A stretch of DNA of 64,000 bases from Blastococcus carthaginiensis. GTDB lineage: Bacteria > Actinomycetota > Actinomycetes > Mycobacteriales > Geodermatophilaceae. The stretch is taken from NCBI RefSeq assembly GCF_030731085.1, contig NZ_JASNFN010000012.1, positions 113,848 through 177,847 of the forward strand. Reading direction: 5' to 3'. The notes under the pieces are model-generated. The model saw nothing but the letters and a program-made list of their open reading frames with translations. It ran no database searches and was not told the origin of the DNA. The position numbers and the translations under genes were made by a program. Positions 7,361-16,287 of this stretch are shown here, piece by piece; within the stretch, counting starts at the first letter, position 1, and each line of letters starts with the position of its first letter.

Positions 7361-8706
7361 GCGGGGTCGCCGGTCGCCGGGCGTTCCCGCAGGTCGTGCA
7401 GCCGCTTGAGCTTGCCGACGGAGCGGGGCAGCGACTCGGGGTCGACGACCACGACGTCGATGCTGGTGCCGACGGTGTCCTTGACCGCCTGCGCCACCTC
7501 GGCCGCGGCGGGGTCGCGGCGATCGGGCGGGGTGTCCGGGCGGGCCTCGATCCGGCAGGTCAGGTGGTCCAGCCGGCCCCGCGTCGTCAGCTCCAGGGCG
7601 AAGTGCGGGGAGAGCCCGGGGGTGCGCAGGACGATCTCCTCGACCTGGGTCGGGAAGAGGTTGACCCCGCGCAGGATGATCATGTCGTCGCTGCGGCCGG
7701 TGATCTTCTCGATCCGCCGCATGCCGGGCCGGGCGGTGCCGGGCAGCAGCCGGGTGAGGTCGCGGGTGCGGTACCGGACGACCGGCATCGCCTCCTTGGT
7801 CAGCGAGGTGAGCACCAGCTCGCCCTGCTCCCCCTCGGGCAGCACCTCGCCGGTGAGCGGGTCGACCACCTCGGGGTAGAAGTGGTCCTCCCACACGTGC
7901 AGGCCGTCCTTGGTCTCGACGCACTCCTGGGCGACGCCCGGCCCCATGACCTCGGAGAGGCCGTAGATGTCGACGGCCTGGATGTCGAGCCGCTCCTCCA
8001 TCTCCCGGCGCATCTGCTCGGTCCACGGCTCGGCGCCGAAGATGCCGATCTCCAGGCTCGTCGAGCGCGGGTCGATGCCCTGGCGCTCGAACTCGTCGAC
8101 GACGGTGAGCATGTAGGAGGGCGTCACCATGACCACCCGCGGCCGGAAGTCGGTGATCAGCTGCACCTGGCGCGGCGTCATGCCCCCGGAGACCGGGACG
8201 ACGGTGCAGCCCAGCGCCTCCGCGCCGTAGTGCGCGCCCAGCCCGCCGGTGAACAGGCCGTACCCGTAGGCGTTGTGCAGCACGTCGCCGGGGCGGCCAC
8301 CGGCGGCGCGGATGGAGCGGGCCATGACGGTGGCCCAGGTGGCGAGGTCGCCCTCGGTGTAGCCGACGACCGTGGGCCGGCCGGTGGTGCCCGACGAGGC
8401 GTGCACCCGGCGCACCTGCTCCCGCGGGACGGCGAACATGCCGAAGGGGTAGTTGTCGCGCAGGTCGGCCTTGCTCGTCGTCGGGAAGTGCGCCAGGTCG
8501 GCGAGCTCGCGGCAGTCGTCGGGGTGCACGCCGGCCGCGTCGAAGGCCTGCCGGTAGTGCGGCACATTCTCGTAGGCGTGCCGCAGCGACCACCGCAGCC
8601 GGTCCAGCTGCAGGGCGCGCAGCTCCTCGAGGGGCATCCGCTCCGCCGGGTCGAGCTGCGCGGGGTGCGGGGGCTCACCGAGCCGTCGCCGTCCGGTCGT
8701 CGTCAT
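7357..8706 (-). CDS. paaK: Phenylacetate-CoA ligase
   Basis: 449-residue adenylate-forming enzyme: phenylacetate + CoA + ATP gives phenylacetyl-CoA, AMP and PPi, the first step of the pathway. The AMP-binding P loop is SSGTTGRPTVVGYT (about residues 102-115); DIYGLSEVMGPGVA and RYRTRDLTRLLPGT are the adenylation core motifs, and IEKITGRSDDMIILRGVN leads into the mobile C-terminal domain. Length is typical for PaaK (about 430-450). ATG at 8706 with GAGG upstream; divergent from paaA across a shared regulatory gap. Confidence 0.96.
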   Translation of the reverse strand: MTTTGRRRLGEPPHPAQLDPAERMPLEELRALQLDRLRWSLRHAYENVPHYRQAFDAAGVHPDDCRELADLAHFPTTSKADLRDNYPFGMFAVPREQVRRVHASSGTTGRPTVVGYTEGDLATWATVMARSIRAAGGRPGDVLHNAYGYGLFTGGLGAHYGAEALGCTVVPVSGGMTPRQVQLITDFRPRVVMVTPSYMLTVVDEFERQGIDPRSTSLEIGIFGAEPWTEQMRREMEERLDIQAVDIYGLSEVMGPGVAQECVETKDGLHVWEDHFYPEVVDPLTGEVLPEGEQGELVLTSLTKEAMPVVRYRTRDLTRLLPGTARPGMRRIEKITGRSDDMIILRGVNLFPTQVEEIVLRTPGLSPHFALELTTRGRLDHLTCRIEARPDTPPDRRDPAAAEVAQAVKDTVGTSIDVVVVDPESLPRSVGKLKRLHDLRERPATGDPA

Positions 8707-8783
8707 CCGTGCCGTCCTCGTCCCTCGGCTGCTGGGTCCCCGCCCGGCGCTTGTGCACGCCCGCGACGTGGGTCACACTATTC

Positions 8784-8799
8784 CTGACCGGACGGTCAG
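8784..8799. promoter_or_regulatory. Perfect TetR-type operator between paaK and paaA
   Basis: CTGACCG, two bases, then CGGTCAG: a perfect 7-bp inverted repeat ending 21 bases before the paaA ATG. Its placement between the divergent paaK-TetR and paaABCDE units fits a repressor that controls both. Binding by the 6740-7360 TetR protein is inferred. Confidence 0.75.
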
Positions 8800-8820
8800 T
8801 AAACAGCTCGAGGAGATCCG

Positions 8821-9795
8821 ATGTCCGCGCCCACCCTGGATCGATCCGCGACCGGGAGCCCCGACGAGGCCACCCTGCAGGAGCAGTTCGACGCGACGAT
8901 CGCCGCCGACCGGCGCATCGAGCCGCGGGACTGGATGCCCGAGGGCTACCGGAAGACGCTCGTGCGGCAGGTCGCCCAGCACGCGCACTCGGAGATCATC
9001 GGCATGCAGCCCGAGGGCGACTGGCTGCTCGCCGCGCCCAGCCTGCGGCGCAAGGCGGTGCTGCTGGCCAAGGTGCAGGACGAGGCCGGGCACGGCCTCT
9101 ACCTGTACTCGGCGGCCGAGACCCTCGGGGCCGACCGCGCCGACCTCACCGACAAGCTGATCGAGGGGCGGCAGAAGTACAGCTCGATCTTCAACTACCC
9201 GACGCCGGCCTACGCCGACGTCGGGGTGATCGGGTGGCTGGTCGACGGCGCGGCGATCTGCAACCAGGTGCCGCTGTGCCGCTCCTCCTACGGGCCCTAC
9301 GCCCGGGCGATGATCCGGGTCTGCAAGGAGGAGTCCTTCCACCAGCGGCAGGGCTACGAGCTGCTGATGACGATGATGCGCGGCACCGACGAGCAGCGGG
9401 CGATGGTGCAGGACGCCGTCGACCGCTGGTGGTGGCCCTCGCTGATGATGTTCGGCCCGCCGGACGACGAGAGCCCCAACACCGCGCAGTCGATGGCGTG
9501 GGGCATCAAGCGGCACACCAACGACGAGCTGCGCCAGCGCTTCGTGGACATGACGGTGCCCCAGGCGCAGGCCCTCGGCGTCACGCTGCCCGACCCGGAC
9601 CTGGCCTGGGACGAGAGCAGCGGCCACTGGCGGTTCGGCGCGATCGACTGGGCCGAGTTCGCCCGCGTGCTCGCCGGCGACGGGCCGAAGAACGCCGAGC
9701 GCATCGCCCGCCGGCGGGCCGCGCGGGACGACAACGCCTGGGTGGTCGAGGCGGCCACCGCCTACGCCCGCAAGCACGAGCGGGGTGCGGCGTGA
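8821..9795 (+). CDS. paaA: 1,2-phenylacetyl-CoA epoxidase, catalytic subunit A
   Basis: 324 residues. PaaA is the di-iron oxygenase subunit that converts phenylacetyl-CoA to the ring 1,2-epoxide. Ferritin-like helices carry the iron ligands: KVQDEAGHGLYLYSAAETLG near residues 81-100 with the ExxH motif DEAGH, and KEESFHQRQGYELL near 171-184 with EESFH. GQKYSSIFNYPTPAYADVG-type substrate-site sequence is present (RQKYSSIFNYPTPAYA). AGGAG lies five bases before the ATG. First gene of paaABCDE. Confidence 0.97.
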   Translation: MSAPTLDRSATGSPDEATLQEQFDATIAADRRIEPRDWMPEGYRKTLVRQVAQHAHSEIIGMQPEGDWLLAAPSLRRKAVLLAKVQDEAGHGLYLYSAAETLGADRADLTDKLIEGRQKYSSIFNYPTPAYADVGVIGWLVDGAAICNQVPLCRSSYGPYARAMIRVCKEESFHQRQGYELLMTMMRGTDEQRAMVQDAVDRWWWPSLMMFGPPDDESPNTAQSMAWGIKRHTNDELRQRFVDMTVPQAQALGVTLPDPDLAWDESSGHWRFGAIDWAEFARVLAGDGPKNAERIARRRAARDDNAWVVEAATAYARKHERGAA

Positions 9796-10157
9796 GCGAG
9801 GTGACCGCCGAGGGCGGGCACGGCGCGATCCCGACGGGGCCGGAGGTGCCGGTGCAGCCGCGCGCCCGGGCGGTGCAGCGGGACTGGCCGCTGTACGAGG
9901 TGTTCGTCCGCGGCAAGCGCGGGCTCAACCACGTGCACGTGGGCTCGCTGCACGCGCCCGACGACGAGATGGCGATCGACGCCGCCCGCGACCTGTACAC
10001 CCGGCGCAACGAGGGCGTCAGCATCTGGGTGGTCCGGGCCGTCGACATCACCGCCTCGAGCCCCGACGAGAAGGACCCGCTGTTCGCCCCCAGCGGTGAC
10101 AAGGTCTACCGCCACCCGACGTTCTACGAGATCCCGGACGGCGTCCCGCACATCTGA
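9792..10157 (+). CDS. paaB: 1,2-phenylacetyl-CoA epoxidase, subunit B
   Basis: 121 residues, small structural subunit of the PaaABCE monooxygenase. The conserved core is present: WPLYEVFVRGKRGLNHVHVG (residues about 33-52), HAPDDEMAIDAARDLYTRR, and the C-terminal YRHPTFYEIPDGV. It has an N-terminal extension of about 25 residues relative to the shortest family members. GTG at 9792 overlaps the paaA stop (GTGA), so translation is coupled. Confidence 0.95.
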   Translation: MSEVTAEGGHGAIPTGPEVPVQPRARAVQRDWPLYEVFVRGKRGLNHVHVGSLHAPDDEMAIDAARDLYTRRNEGVSIWVVRAVDITASSPDEKDPLFAPSGDKVYRHPTFYEIPDGVPHI

Positions 10158-10163
10158 GAGGAC

Positions 10164-10216
10164 CCCCTCTCCCCCACCACCGCTCGTCCGTCGCGGCGGC
10201 GGGGCCCTGAGAGGGG
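10164..10216 (+). other. Inverted repeat in the paaB-paaC gap
   Basis: CCCCTCTC (10164-10171) and its exact complement GAGAGGGG (10209-10216) enclose 37 bases. No T run follows. It may form an mRNA processing or attenuation structure that changes the paaAB to paaCDE ratio, or do nothing. Confidence 0.35.
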
Positions 10217-10234
10217 CCGCCCACGGAGGTCACC

Positions 10235-11143
10235 ATGCACGAGGAGACCGTGTACGACGCGTTGACCAACGCGCACGGGGAAGCGGGGCACTGGGCGTTC
10301 GGCACCGGGTTCGACGACCCGCTGGCCGGCGTAGACACCACCGTGCCCGACGGCATCGACCCCGCCGACCTCGGCGCGTACTGCCTGATGCTCGGCGACG
10401 ACGCCCTCGTGCTCGCCCAGCGGCTGACGCAGTGGATCACCTGCGCGCCCGAGCTCGAGGAGGAGGTGGCGATCGGCAACATCGCCCTGGACCTGCTCGG
10501 CCAGGCCCGGCTGCTGCTGGCCCGCGCCGGCTCCGTCGGCGTGCTCGGCCGCTCCCGCGAGCGGGCCACCGCCACCATCCCCGACGAGGACGCGCTCGCC
10601 TACTTCCGTGACGTCGACGAGTTCCGCAGCACCGCGCTCGTCGCCGCACCCGACGCGGACTTCGCGCAGGCCGTCGTCCGGCTGGTGGCCGCCTCCACCG
10701 TGCGGCTCGCGGTGTTCACCCGGCTGCGCTCCTCCCGCGACCCGGTGCTCGCCGCGATCGCCGCCAAGGGCGTGCACGAGCTGGCCTACCACCGCGACCA
10801 CGCCGCGCGCTGGGTGCTGCGCCTGGGCGACGGCACCGAGGAGTCGCACCGGCGCGCCCGGTCCGCCGTCGAGGCGGTGTGGCCGCTGCTCGCCGACCTG
10901 TTCACCGCCACCGACGTCGAGCAGCGGCTGGCCGCGGCCGGTGTCGCCGTCGACCCGGCCGCGGTGCGCGACGAGGTGCGGGACGTGCTCACCCAGGTGC
11001 TCGAGCGGGCCACGCTCCCCGTGCCCGCGTGGCCCGCCGGCGCGCCGCCCCGCGGGCGCCTCGGAGAGCACGGGCCGGAGCTCGCCGAGCTGCTCGGCAT
11101 CCTCCAGGGGCTGGCCCGGCAGCACCCGGCGGCGACCTGGTGA
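10235..11143 (+). CDS. paaC: 1,2-phenylacetyl-CoA epoxidase, subunit C
   Basis: 302 residues. PaaC is the structural partner of PaaA, with a ferritin-like fold. Recognisable segments: EEEVAIGNIALDLLGQARLL at about 71-90, and KGVHELAYHRDHAARWVLRL at about 179-198, followed by GDGTEESHRR. It is slightly longer than the E. coli protein (248) because of N- and C-terminal additions. The 78-base gap from paaB is the only large gap within the operon. ATG 10235 has GGAGG eight bases upstream. Confidence 0.94.
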   Translation: MHEETVYDALTNAHGEAGHWAFGTGFDDPLAGVDTTVPDGIDPADLGAYCLMLGDDALVLAQRLTQWITCAPELEEEVAIGNIALDLLGQARLLLARAGSVGVLGRSRERATATIPDEDALAYFRDVDEFRSTALVAAPDADFAQAVVRLVAASTVRLAVFTRLRSSRDPVLAAIAAKGVHELAYHRDHAARWVLRLGDGTEESHRRARSAVEAVWPLLADLFTATDVEQRLAAAGVAVDPAAVRDEVRDVLTQVLERATLPVPAWPAGAPPRGRLGEHGPELAELLGILQGLARQHPAATW

Positions 11144-11646
11144 GCGCCGTGCCCACCGATCCGCGCACCGTCGCCGAGCAGGTCACCGATCCCGAGCTGC
11201 CCACGCTGACGCTGGCCGACCTGGGCGTGCTGCGCGACGTCCGCACCGGGGACGACGGCGCCGTCGTCGTCGAGATCACGCCCACCTACTCCGGCTGCCC
11301 CGCGATGGGCGTGATGCGCGCCGACCTGCTGCGGGCGCTGCACGAGGCCGGCTTCGCCGACGTCGACGTCCGCACGGTCCTCTCCCCCGCCTGGACCAGC
11401 GACTGGATCAGCGCCGAGGGCCGCCGCAAGCTCGCCGCCGCCGGCATCGCGCCGCCGGGCAGCGCACCGGTGCGCCCGGACGGGCCCGTCCCGCTGCAGC
11501 TCGGCCCGCCCCGGCGCACCGCGGCCTGCCCGCTGTGCGGCTCCGCCGACACCGAGGAGCTGTCGGAGTTCGGGTCGACCGCGTGCAAGGCGCTGCGCCG
11601 CTGCCGCAGCTGCCGCGAGCCGTTCGAGCACGTCAAGGAGATCTAG
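11140..11646 (+). CDS. paaD: PaaD, MIP18/DUF59 iron-sulfur assembly factor of the epoxidase
   Basis: 168 residues. The N-terminal DUF59 domain (VTDPELPTLTLADLGVLRDV, then TPTYSGCPAMGVM) is followed by a C-terminal zinc-ribbon-like module with two CxxC pairs (CPLCG and CRSC) around residues 128-160. PaaD is needed for maturation of the Fe-S or di-iron centres of the PaaABCE system. GTG 11140 overlaps the paaC stop (GTGA); paaE begins on the last base of its own stop. Confidence 0.94.
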   Translation: MSAVPTDPRTVAEQVTDPELPTLTLADLGVLRDVRTGDDGAVVVEITPTYSGCPAMGVMRADLLRALHEAGFADVDVRTVLSPAWTSDWISAEGRRKLAAAGIAPPGSAPVRPDGPVPLQLGPPRRTAACPLCGSADTEELSEFGSTACKALRRCRSCREPFEHVKEI

Positions 11647-12722
11647 TGAACGCACCGACCCGTCGCCGGCCGCAGTTCCACCCGCTCACCGTGGCGCGGG
11701 TCGAGCGGCTCACCGACGATGCCGTGGCGGTCACCTTCGACGTGCCCCCGGAGCTGGCCCCCGACTACGCCTTCTCACCCGGGCAGGCGCTCACCCTGCG
11801 CCGGGTCGACGGCGAGCGGGACGAGCGTCGCTCCTACTCGATCTGCGCGCCCGTGGGCGCCGCCCCGCGGGTCGGCGTCCGCGAGGTGCCGGGCGGCTTC
11901 TTCTCCTCCTGGCTGGTGCACGAGGTGCGCCCGGGCGACCGGATCGAGGTGCTGCCGCCCTCGGGCACCTTCACCGCCGACCTGTCGACACCCGGCGACC
12001 ACGTCTTCGTCGTGGCCGGCTCCGGGATCACCCCGGCGCTCTCGCTGGCCGGCACGGTCCTGGGGGACGGCGAGTCGACCGTCACCGTGTTCTACGGCAA
12101 CCGGCGCACCAACACCGTCATGTTCGCCGACGAGCTCGCCGATCTGAAGGACCGCCACGGGCCCCGGCTGCAGCTGGTGCACGTGCTCTCCCGCGAGCCG
12201 CGCGACGCCGAGCTGACCAGCGGCCGGCTGGACGGGGAGCGGCTGCGCGCGCTGGTCGGCAACCTGGTCGACGCCCCGCACGTGGACCACTGGTGGCTGT
12301 GCGGCCCGCACGGGATGGTCACCGACGCCCGCGCACTGCTGGCCGAGCTCGGCGTGCCGCCGGAGCGGGTGCACCAGGAGCTGTTCTACGTCGACGACGT
12401 CCCGCCGGAGCCGGTCCGCGGCGACGAGGAGACGGTCGAGGGGCCCAGCGCCCAGGTGACCGTCGTCCTCGATGGCCGCTCCACCACCCTGGCCCTCCCC
12501 CGCGGCGAGGCCGTCCTCGACTCCGCGCAGCGGGTGCGGTCGGACCTGCCGTTCGCCTGCAAGGGCGGCGTGTGCGGCACCTGCCGGGCGCGGGTGACCG
12601 CCGGTGCGGTGGAGATGCGGCGCAACTACGCGCTCGAGCCCGCGGAGGTGGAGGCCGGCTACGTGCTCACCTGCCAGTCGCTGCCCGTCTCCGACGAGGT
12701 CACGGTCGACTTCGACGCCTGA
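11646..12722 (+). CDS. paaE: 1,2-phenylacetyl-CoA epoxidase reductase subunit E
   Basis: 358 residues. Domain order: FAD-binding ferredoxin-reductase barrel (RSYSICAP for flavin binding at about 60), NAD(P)H-binding domain (VVAGSGITPALSLA at about 121, WWLCGPHGMV at about 217), and a C-terminal plant-type 2Fe-2S ferredoxin domain (CKGGVCGTC near 302 and a fourth Cys in VLTCQS). It passes electrons from NADPH to the PaaA di-iron site. GTG at 11646 shares a base with the paaD TAG. It ends 12 bases before the convergent DUF427 gene. Confidence 0.96.
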   Translation: MNAPTRRRPQFHPLTVARVERLTDDAVAVTFDVPPELAPDYAFSPGQALTLRRVDGERDERRSYSICAPVGAAPRVGVREVPGGFFSSWLVHEVRPGDRIEVLPPSGTFTADLSTPGDHVFVVAGSGITPALSLAGTVLGDGESTVTVFYGNRRTNTVMFADELADLKDRHGPRLQLVHVLSREPRDAELTSGRLDGERLRALVGNLVDAPHVDHWWLCGPHGMVTDARALLAELGVPPERVHQELFYVDDVPPEPVRGDEETVEGPSAQVTVVLDGRSTTLALPRGEAVLDSAQRVRSDLPFACKGGVCGTCRARVTAGAVEMRRNYALEPAEVEAGYVLTCQSLPVSDEVTVDFDA

Positions 12723-12734
12723 GCGCCGGGCCGG

Positions 12735-13529
12735 TCACCCGCCGACCTGCACCTCGACCTCGTCGCCGTCGAAGGAGCGGTGCCCCGCGGCGGGCAGCGC
12801 CTCGAGCAGCGGGTCGCGGTAGCACCAGGCGGCGTCCTCGAACCGGCGCCCGTCGACGACGACGTGCTCGTAGGTCGCCACACCCTTGTACGGGCACACC
12901 GACGTCGTCGGGCTCTCCGCCAGGACGCCGTCGGCGACGTCGGTCCCGGGCACGTACCAGCGCACCGGCAGCCCCGTCTCGAACACCGCGACCGGCGACC
13001 GCGTCTCGGCCACCACCTGACCGCCGACGCGGACGACCACGTGCCGCGAGGAGCGCCGGGCGTCGACCCGGTGGAACGGGTCGCGGGGGTGGCCGATCAT
13101 CTGCTCGTCCTCGATCCACCAGGAGTCCAGGCGCTCCGGGTAGAAGGAGAGCAGGCCGGCCAGCGGGGGGCAGCCGGCCACGGGCTCCGGGTAGGACCAG
13201 GCGGCGTCCTCGACGCGGCGCCCGTCGACCTCCAGGTGCCAGTAGCGGGCCTCGCCCTTGAACGGGCAGGTGGTGCGCGTCTCGCTGGGCACGAGCAGGC
13301 CGGGCGTGACGTCGTCCTCGGGGAGGTACCAGCGCGGGAGCAGGCCGGTCTCGTGCAGCAGCACCGCCCGGGTGGTGTCGACCACCGTCCGGTCGGCCAG
13401 CACGCCGCGGATGCGCTCCTCCAGCGGATGCGTGTAGACGGCGTGGGCGGGCAGCGCCGACCACAGATCGCCGTTCAGCTCCCCCTGGGAGGGACGGGCG
13501 AGAGGGCCGGTGCCGAGGGTCAGCGACAT
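12735..13529 (-). CDS. Tandem DUF427 domain protein
   Basis: 264 residues with two DUF427 repeats. The repeats align through RWYLPEDDV and RWYVPGTDV, TCPFKGEARYWHLEVDGR and VCPYKGVATYEHVVVDGR, and VEDAAWSYPEP and FEDAAWCYRDP. DUF427 proteins are common in actinobacteria; their function is unknown. The start is leaderless: TACCGT (13536-13541) lies six bases before the ATG at 13529. A TTGACA is seen further upstream at 13633-13638 but lacks a partner -10. It marks the border between the paa cluster and the accessory segment. Confidence 0.88.
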   Translation of the reverse strand: MSLTLGTGPLARPSQGELNGDLWSALPAHAVYTHPLEERIRGVLADRTVVDTTRAVLLHETGLLPRWYLPEDDVTPGLLVPSETRTTCPFKGEARYWHLEVDGRRVEDAAWSYPEPVAGCPPLAGLLSFYPERLDSWWIEDEQMIGHPRDPFHRVDARRSSRHVVVRVGGQVVAETRSPVAVFETGLPVRWYVPGTDVADGVLAESPTTSVCPYKGVATYEHVVVDGRRFEDAAWCYRDPLLEALPAAGHRSFDGDEVEVQVGG

Positions 13530-13650
13530 GGGTCGACGGTAGGCGCGGTCACTGGTCCCCGCCCGGTCACTCGGTCCGCCGGAGCGCCCCCGGCGACGGT
13601 TCCGGTTCCTCTCGTCGACGGCGTTCCTGGAATGTCAAGCTGCTAGTAGC

Positions 13651-14166
13651 TGAATGTTGGGCATAACGGCCGACGTCCTGCGGCACACCGACGGCGACGG
13701 AAGCCCGTTTCGTCGACGTCGTCCTGAACAAGGCGAAGCAGAAGGGCACCGGACGGTGGACCGTCCAGTCGGTACTGGACCTGGGCGTGCCGACCAGCGG
13801 CATCGCCGAGGCGGTCTTCGCCCGGTCCCTGTCGGGCCACCGCGAGCAGCGGTCGGCGGCGCGAAAGGTGCTGACCGGGGCCAGCACGGCGTGGGAGGTG
13901 CCCCACCGGCAGCAGTCCGTCGATGATGTCCGGCAGGCGCTCTACGGGTCGAAGGTGGTCGCCTACGCCCAGGATTCGACCAGATCGCCGAGGGCGCTGA
14001 GGAGAACGCGCCTACTACGATGGCCTGCGGGCCGAACGCCTCCCCGCGGCGCTCGTGCAGGTGCTGCGGCACCGGTTCGGCTCGCACGGCTACGAGCGGG
14101 TCGACCGCGAGGGGCGGGTTTCACACCCGCTGGTCCGACGACCGCAGCGAGGTCGAACTGCGCTGA
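13651..14166 (+). pseudogene. Remnant of 6-phosphogluconate dehydrogenase (C-terminal half)
   Basis: Pieces of the Gnd C-terminal domain occur in order but in shifting frames: ITADVLRHTDGDG, then RFVDVVLNKAKQKGTGRWTV and LGVPTSGIAEAVFARSLSG, then VDDVRQALYGSKVVAYAQD, FDQIAEGAEEN, YYDGLRAERLPAALVQVLR and finally FHTRWSDDRSEVELR ending in TGA at 14166. At least three frameshifts are needed (near 13709, 13973 and 14114), and the NADP-binding N-terminal half is missing. It cannot make an enzyme. The family assignment is by recognition of KGTGRWTVQSVLDLGVPT. Confidence 0.85.
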
Positions 14167-14247
14167 TCCTCGCCCGAGCCGAAGGGACGGCGGCCGATCC
14201 CCGGGAACCGCTGCTGCGCCTCGGCATCCCGGAACGCGGCCTACGGG

Positions 14248-16287
14248 TCAGACGTGATCGCGCGGGATCGTGCGCTCCCAGTTGAGCGAGACGACCCGCT
14301 TGTCGTCCTCGTAGGCGTCCAGCTCGGCGTACAGGCAGAAGTCGCGCGGGGTCGACGTCATGACCGTCCGGGTCACCGTCCGCACGTTCCACTCGCCTCG
14401 GCGGAAGCCCATGGCCCAGCGCGTCTCACCGCGGATCGACCCGAAGTCGTCGGCGACCGAGCTGTAGCGCTCCTCCGCTCTGCGTGTCACCTCGAGGCCG
14501 ATGTCGTCGATCCGCGCGACGCCCAGGTCGTTGACGACCTCCAGTGCGGATTCGTAACCGATCAGGTCCCTGGTCACCCGCCACCGGTGCTCCCCGGGCC
14601 GAACCTGCGTCACAGAGATCGGCTCAGCCCCCTCCGGCGGGCCGAACGGCTGCGCCGACACCTCGTCGGACTCCCGCAGCGGCCGGGTCGGCAGGAGCAG
14701 CCGGCTGGCCGAGGTCAGCACCTCGATCCGGACCGGCTCCGGCGACGGCCACACCAAGGGCCAGTACGACGAGGAGACCGAGAGCCGGATGCGGTGTCCG
14801 GCCGCGAAGGCGTGCGCGACGCCGTTCATGCGGACGGCGACGCGGTAGCGCTGCCCCGGTACGAGCGGCTGCGGGTCCGCGTGCCCGTCGCGGTGGGTGA
14901 GGTTGAGCAGGCCGTAGGTGACCCGCGTGGCCCGGCCGTCCGGCGCGACGTCGGAGAGGCGCACGGCCACCATCGCGTCGGGCCGGCTGGCGGTGACCTC
15001 GAGCTCGACCATCGGCGCGCCGAGGATCTCGTGCTTCTCCACGAGCACGTCGCTGTCGAACACCAGCGACCCGCCGTCCTCCTCCCGCTGGTCGTAGGGC
15101 AGATCGGGAGGAGCGTTGTACGAGCACCACTTGCCGGCGAACTGGCCCACCGACAGCGGCGACTCCACGCTCAGCCGTTCCTCGGCCACCGCGTCGGCCG
15201 GGGCAGCGATCCGGTTGCGCGCCAGTGGGTGTGCGACCGCGTCGACGTGCGGTGAGGGCCAGCTCGGCTCGCCGACCCAGCGGCCCGGGCGGTCCTGGTA
15301 GGCGGTGAGCGGCGGCACGCTGTCCTGCATCCAGACCCGCAGCATCGGCGCGTCCATGACGCCGTTGTCGATGCCCTTCAGCCAGCGGTCCCACCACCGG
15401 ACCAGCTCCTGGAGGAAGCCGATCGCCGGCCCCGGCTGGCCCAGGTGCGGGTACTTGTGCGACCAGGGGCCGATCAGGCCCTGCCGCGGGACGTCGAGGT
15501 GCTCGACCATGCGGAAGACGGCGTTGGAGTAGCCGTCCGCCCAGCCGCTCACCGCCAGCACGGGACACTCGACGTCCGAGTAGTCCTCGCAGATCGAGCC
15601 GTGCTCCCAGTACGCGTCGCGCCTCTGGTGGCGCAGCCACTCGTCCAGCCAGAGCCCGCTGCCGTTCAGGCGGTCTCGCCACATCTCCCGCCAGCGGTCG
15701 CCGACCAGCTCCGGGTCGGGCGGGCTCGACGTGTAGGCGAACATCGTGGAGGCCCACGACAGGTTGTCGCTGAGCAGGCAACCACCCATGTAGTGGACGT
15801 CGTCGGCGTAGCGGTCGTCGGTGGAGCAGACGGTCACGATCGCGCCCAGCCCGGGCGGCCGGCGCGCCGCGACCTGCAGCGCGTTGAAGCCGCCCCACGA
15901 GATGCCCATCATCCCGGTGCTCCCGTCGCACCACGGCTGCTCGCCGAGCCAGGCGAGAACGGTCTCGGCGTCGAGCAGTTCCTGCTCCAGGTACTCGTCG
16001 GTCAACACCCCCTCGGAGTCGCCGCTGCCCCGTAGGTCGACCCGCACGCACGCGTACCCGTGCCCGGCCATGTACGGGTGGTGGATCGAGTCGCGATAGG
16101 CGGTCAGGTCGCGCTTGCGGTACGGGATGAACTCCAGGATGGCCGGGACGGGCCGGTCGTCGGACTCGCTCGCTCGCCAGATGCGGGCGGCCAGCCGGGT
16201 CCCATCGGCCATCGGGATCCAGACGTGCTCGTCCTCCACGAGGTCGTGCGGGAGTTCCTGCACCGCCCGCAGCGCCGCGTCAGCCAC
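14248..16287 (-). CDS. CocE/NonD-family serine hydrolase (peptidase S15-like)
   Basis: 679 residues. The N-terminal alpha/beta hydrolase domain carries GISWGG with nucleophile Ser130, an acid in SGWADGYSN (about 250) and His in GPWSHKYPH (about 285). A jelly-roll domain of the X-Pro dipeptidyl-peptidase C-terminal type starts near residue 380 (LEVTASRPDAMVAVRLSDVA). Family members cleave Xaa-Pro peptides, cocaine esters or beta-lactam acyl groups; the substrate here is unknown. No signal peptide is visible, so it is probably cytoplasmic. GTG at 16287 lies inside the 3' end of the ATP-grasp gene (8-nt overlap), so the two are translated together. Confidence 0.88.
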   Translation of the reverse strand: MADAALRAVQELPHDLVEDEHVWIPMADGTRLAARIWRASESDDRPVPAILEFIPYRKRDLTAYRDSIHHPYMAGHGYACVRVDLRGSGDSEGVLTDEYLEQELLDAETVLAWLGEQPWCDGSTGMMGISWGGFNALQVAARRPPGLGAIVTVCSTDDRYADDVHYMGGCLLSDNLSWASTMFAYTSSPPDPELVGDRWREMWRDRLNGSGLWLDEWLRHQRRDAYWEHGSICEDYSDVECPVLAVSGWADGYSNAVFRMVEHLDVPRQGLIGPWSHKYPHLGQPGPAIGFLQELVRWWDRWLKGIDNGVMDAPMLRVWMQDSVPPLTAYQDRPGRWVGEPSWPSPHVDAVAHPLARNRIAAPADAVAEERLSVESPLSVGQFAGKWCSYNAPPDLPYDQREEDGGSLVFDSDVLVEKHEILGAPMVELEVTASRPDAMVAVRLSDVAPDGRATRVTYGLLNLTHRDGHADPQPLVPGQRYRVAVRMNGVAHAFAAGHRIRLSVSSSYWPLVWPSPEPVRIEVLTSASRLLLPTRPLRESDEVSAQPFGPPEGAEPISVTQVRPGEHRWRVTRDLIGYESALEVVNDLGVARIDDIGLEVTRRAEERYSSVADDFGSIRGETRWAMGFRRGEWNVRTVTRTVMTSTPRDFCLYAELDAYEDDKRVVSLNWERTIPRDHV

